Shown one piece after another: positions 5,962-6,107 of a stretch of DNA of 6,107 nt. Location of the stretch: the NCBI GenBank assembly GCA_947470885.1, contig CANIXE010000143.1:1-6107 (forward strand), read 5' to 3'. This DNA comes from Planctomycetota bacterium (lineage in GTDB: Bacteria; Planctomycetota; UBA11346). Under the pieces are notes generated by a model. The model was given only the letters and a program-made list of their open reading frames with translations, did not search any database and was not told where the DNA came from. The position numbers were made by a program, and so were the translations under genes. Within the stretch, counting starts at the first letter, position 1, and each line of letters begins with the position of its first letter.

Positions 5962-5984
5962 TTGCCAATAGATGGCAATTGCCA
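5962..5984. promoter_or_regulatory. Operator-like dyad 1 next to the regulator start
   Basis: TTGCCA (5962-5967), TGGCAA (5973-5978) and TTGCCA (5979-5984) form an inverted repeat with a 5-base spacer and a perfect 12-bp palindrome TGGCAATTGCCA. The nearest half-site is 18 bases from the regulator's start codon, inside its expected leader, a typical place for an autorepressor. Binding by the regulator is inferred. Confidence 0.5.
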
Positions 5985-6001
5985 GTTAAAATTTGTTGTG
6001 A

Positions 6002-6030
6002 AAAATAGATGGAAATTAACAATTCATCAA
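6002..6030 (-). promoter_or_regulatory. Candidate promoter for the XRE-type regulator
   Basis: Read on the minus strand, TTGATG (plus-strand 6025-6030) and TATTTT (6002-6007) are separated by exactly 17 bases, each matching four of six sigma-70 consensus positions. Transcription would start near 5995, about 50 bases before the start codon. The two operator-like dyads flank this promoter. Confidence 0.4.
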
Positions 6031-6034
6031 TTGA

Positions 6035-6058
6035 TGCCATTATTTGGCAAAATTGCCA
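6035..6058. promoter_or_regulatory. Operator-like dyad 2 upstream of the regulator promoter
   Basis: TGCCA (6035-6039), TGGCAA (6045-6050) and TTGCCA (6053-6058) give the same arrangement as at 5962-5984: a half-site, a 5-base spacer, then back-to-back TGGCAA/TTGCCA, here separated by AA. The matching TGGCAA hexamers of the two sites are 72 bases apart. It lies just upstream of the candidate -35, so a dimer pair or looping regulator is possible. Confidence 0.45.
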
Positions 6059-6107
6059 GGTCTTTATCGGCAAGAATCCCTAGGTGGAGGGCATGTTCCC
6101 GGCAGAG

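Noticed and set aside
5411..5971. Plus-strand frame of 186 codons opposite the regulator
   Set aside because: Shadow of the minus-strand XRE-type gene, whose helix-turn-helix and start are clear.
5962..6058. Sigma-54 promoter suggested by TGGCA...TTGC
   Set aside because: The GG to GC spacing is seven bases in TGGCAAAATTGCC instead of the required ten, and the symmetric dyads explain the sequence better.
6093..6107. Start of a divergent plus-strand gene (ATG at 6093 after AGGTGGAGG)
   Set aside because: Only five codons are inside the window and the ribosome-site spacing is poor, so it cannot be supported.

Overview
The window looks like a bacterial chromosome segment. The prepilin-like protein, which has a DNDxWYP-type motif after the N-terminal helix and an AVFGDGHV-type motif near the C-terminus, resembles proteins of the Verrucomicrobia, Planctomycetes and Lentisphaerae group. 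The high-GC genes and GC-rich palindromic repeats would fit such a genome. This is an inference from protein style; nothing in the window fixes the taxon.

Layout. Bases 1-1335 are the 3' part of a surface-type protein: Listeria/Bacteroides (Flg_new, InlB B-type) repeats followed by a duplicated DUF4214 region. A strong hairpin follows its stop. Bases 1336-1576 are non-coding and AT-rich and hold a dyad element. Bases 1577-2502 hold a type II/IV prepilin-like (pseudopilin) gene split by a frame change near 2119-2143. Bases 2599-4721 are a two-gene operon with a 4-bp ATGA overlap, encoding an HD-superfamily phosphohydrolase and an atypical NAD(P)-binding SDR protein. Bases 4722-5086 are a convergent intergenic region made mostly of two 70-bp GC-rich palindromes around three tandem 32-bp repeats. 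Bases 5087-5944 (minus strand) encode a helix-turn-helix regulator with an unrecognised C-terminal domain. Its upstream region carries several TTGCCA/TGGCAA dyads.

Composition changes across the window. Bases about 430-2500 are much less GC-rich than the operon and regulator from 2599 onward, so the surface and pilin part may have a different history from the right half.

The most interesting signal is regulatory. The dyad pair in front of the XRE-type regulator (5962-6058) has a close counterpart at 1435-1518 upstream of the pilin-like gene. Order and spacing are nearly the same (49 versus 50 bases between the shared parts). This suggests a shared operator, possibly the regulator's own, or a small dispersed non-coding element. 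No defence system, CRISPR array, tRNA, rRNA or transposase gene is visible.
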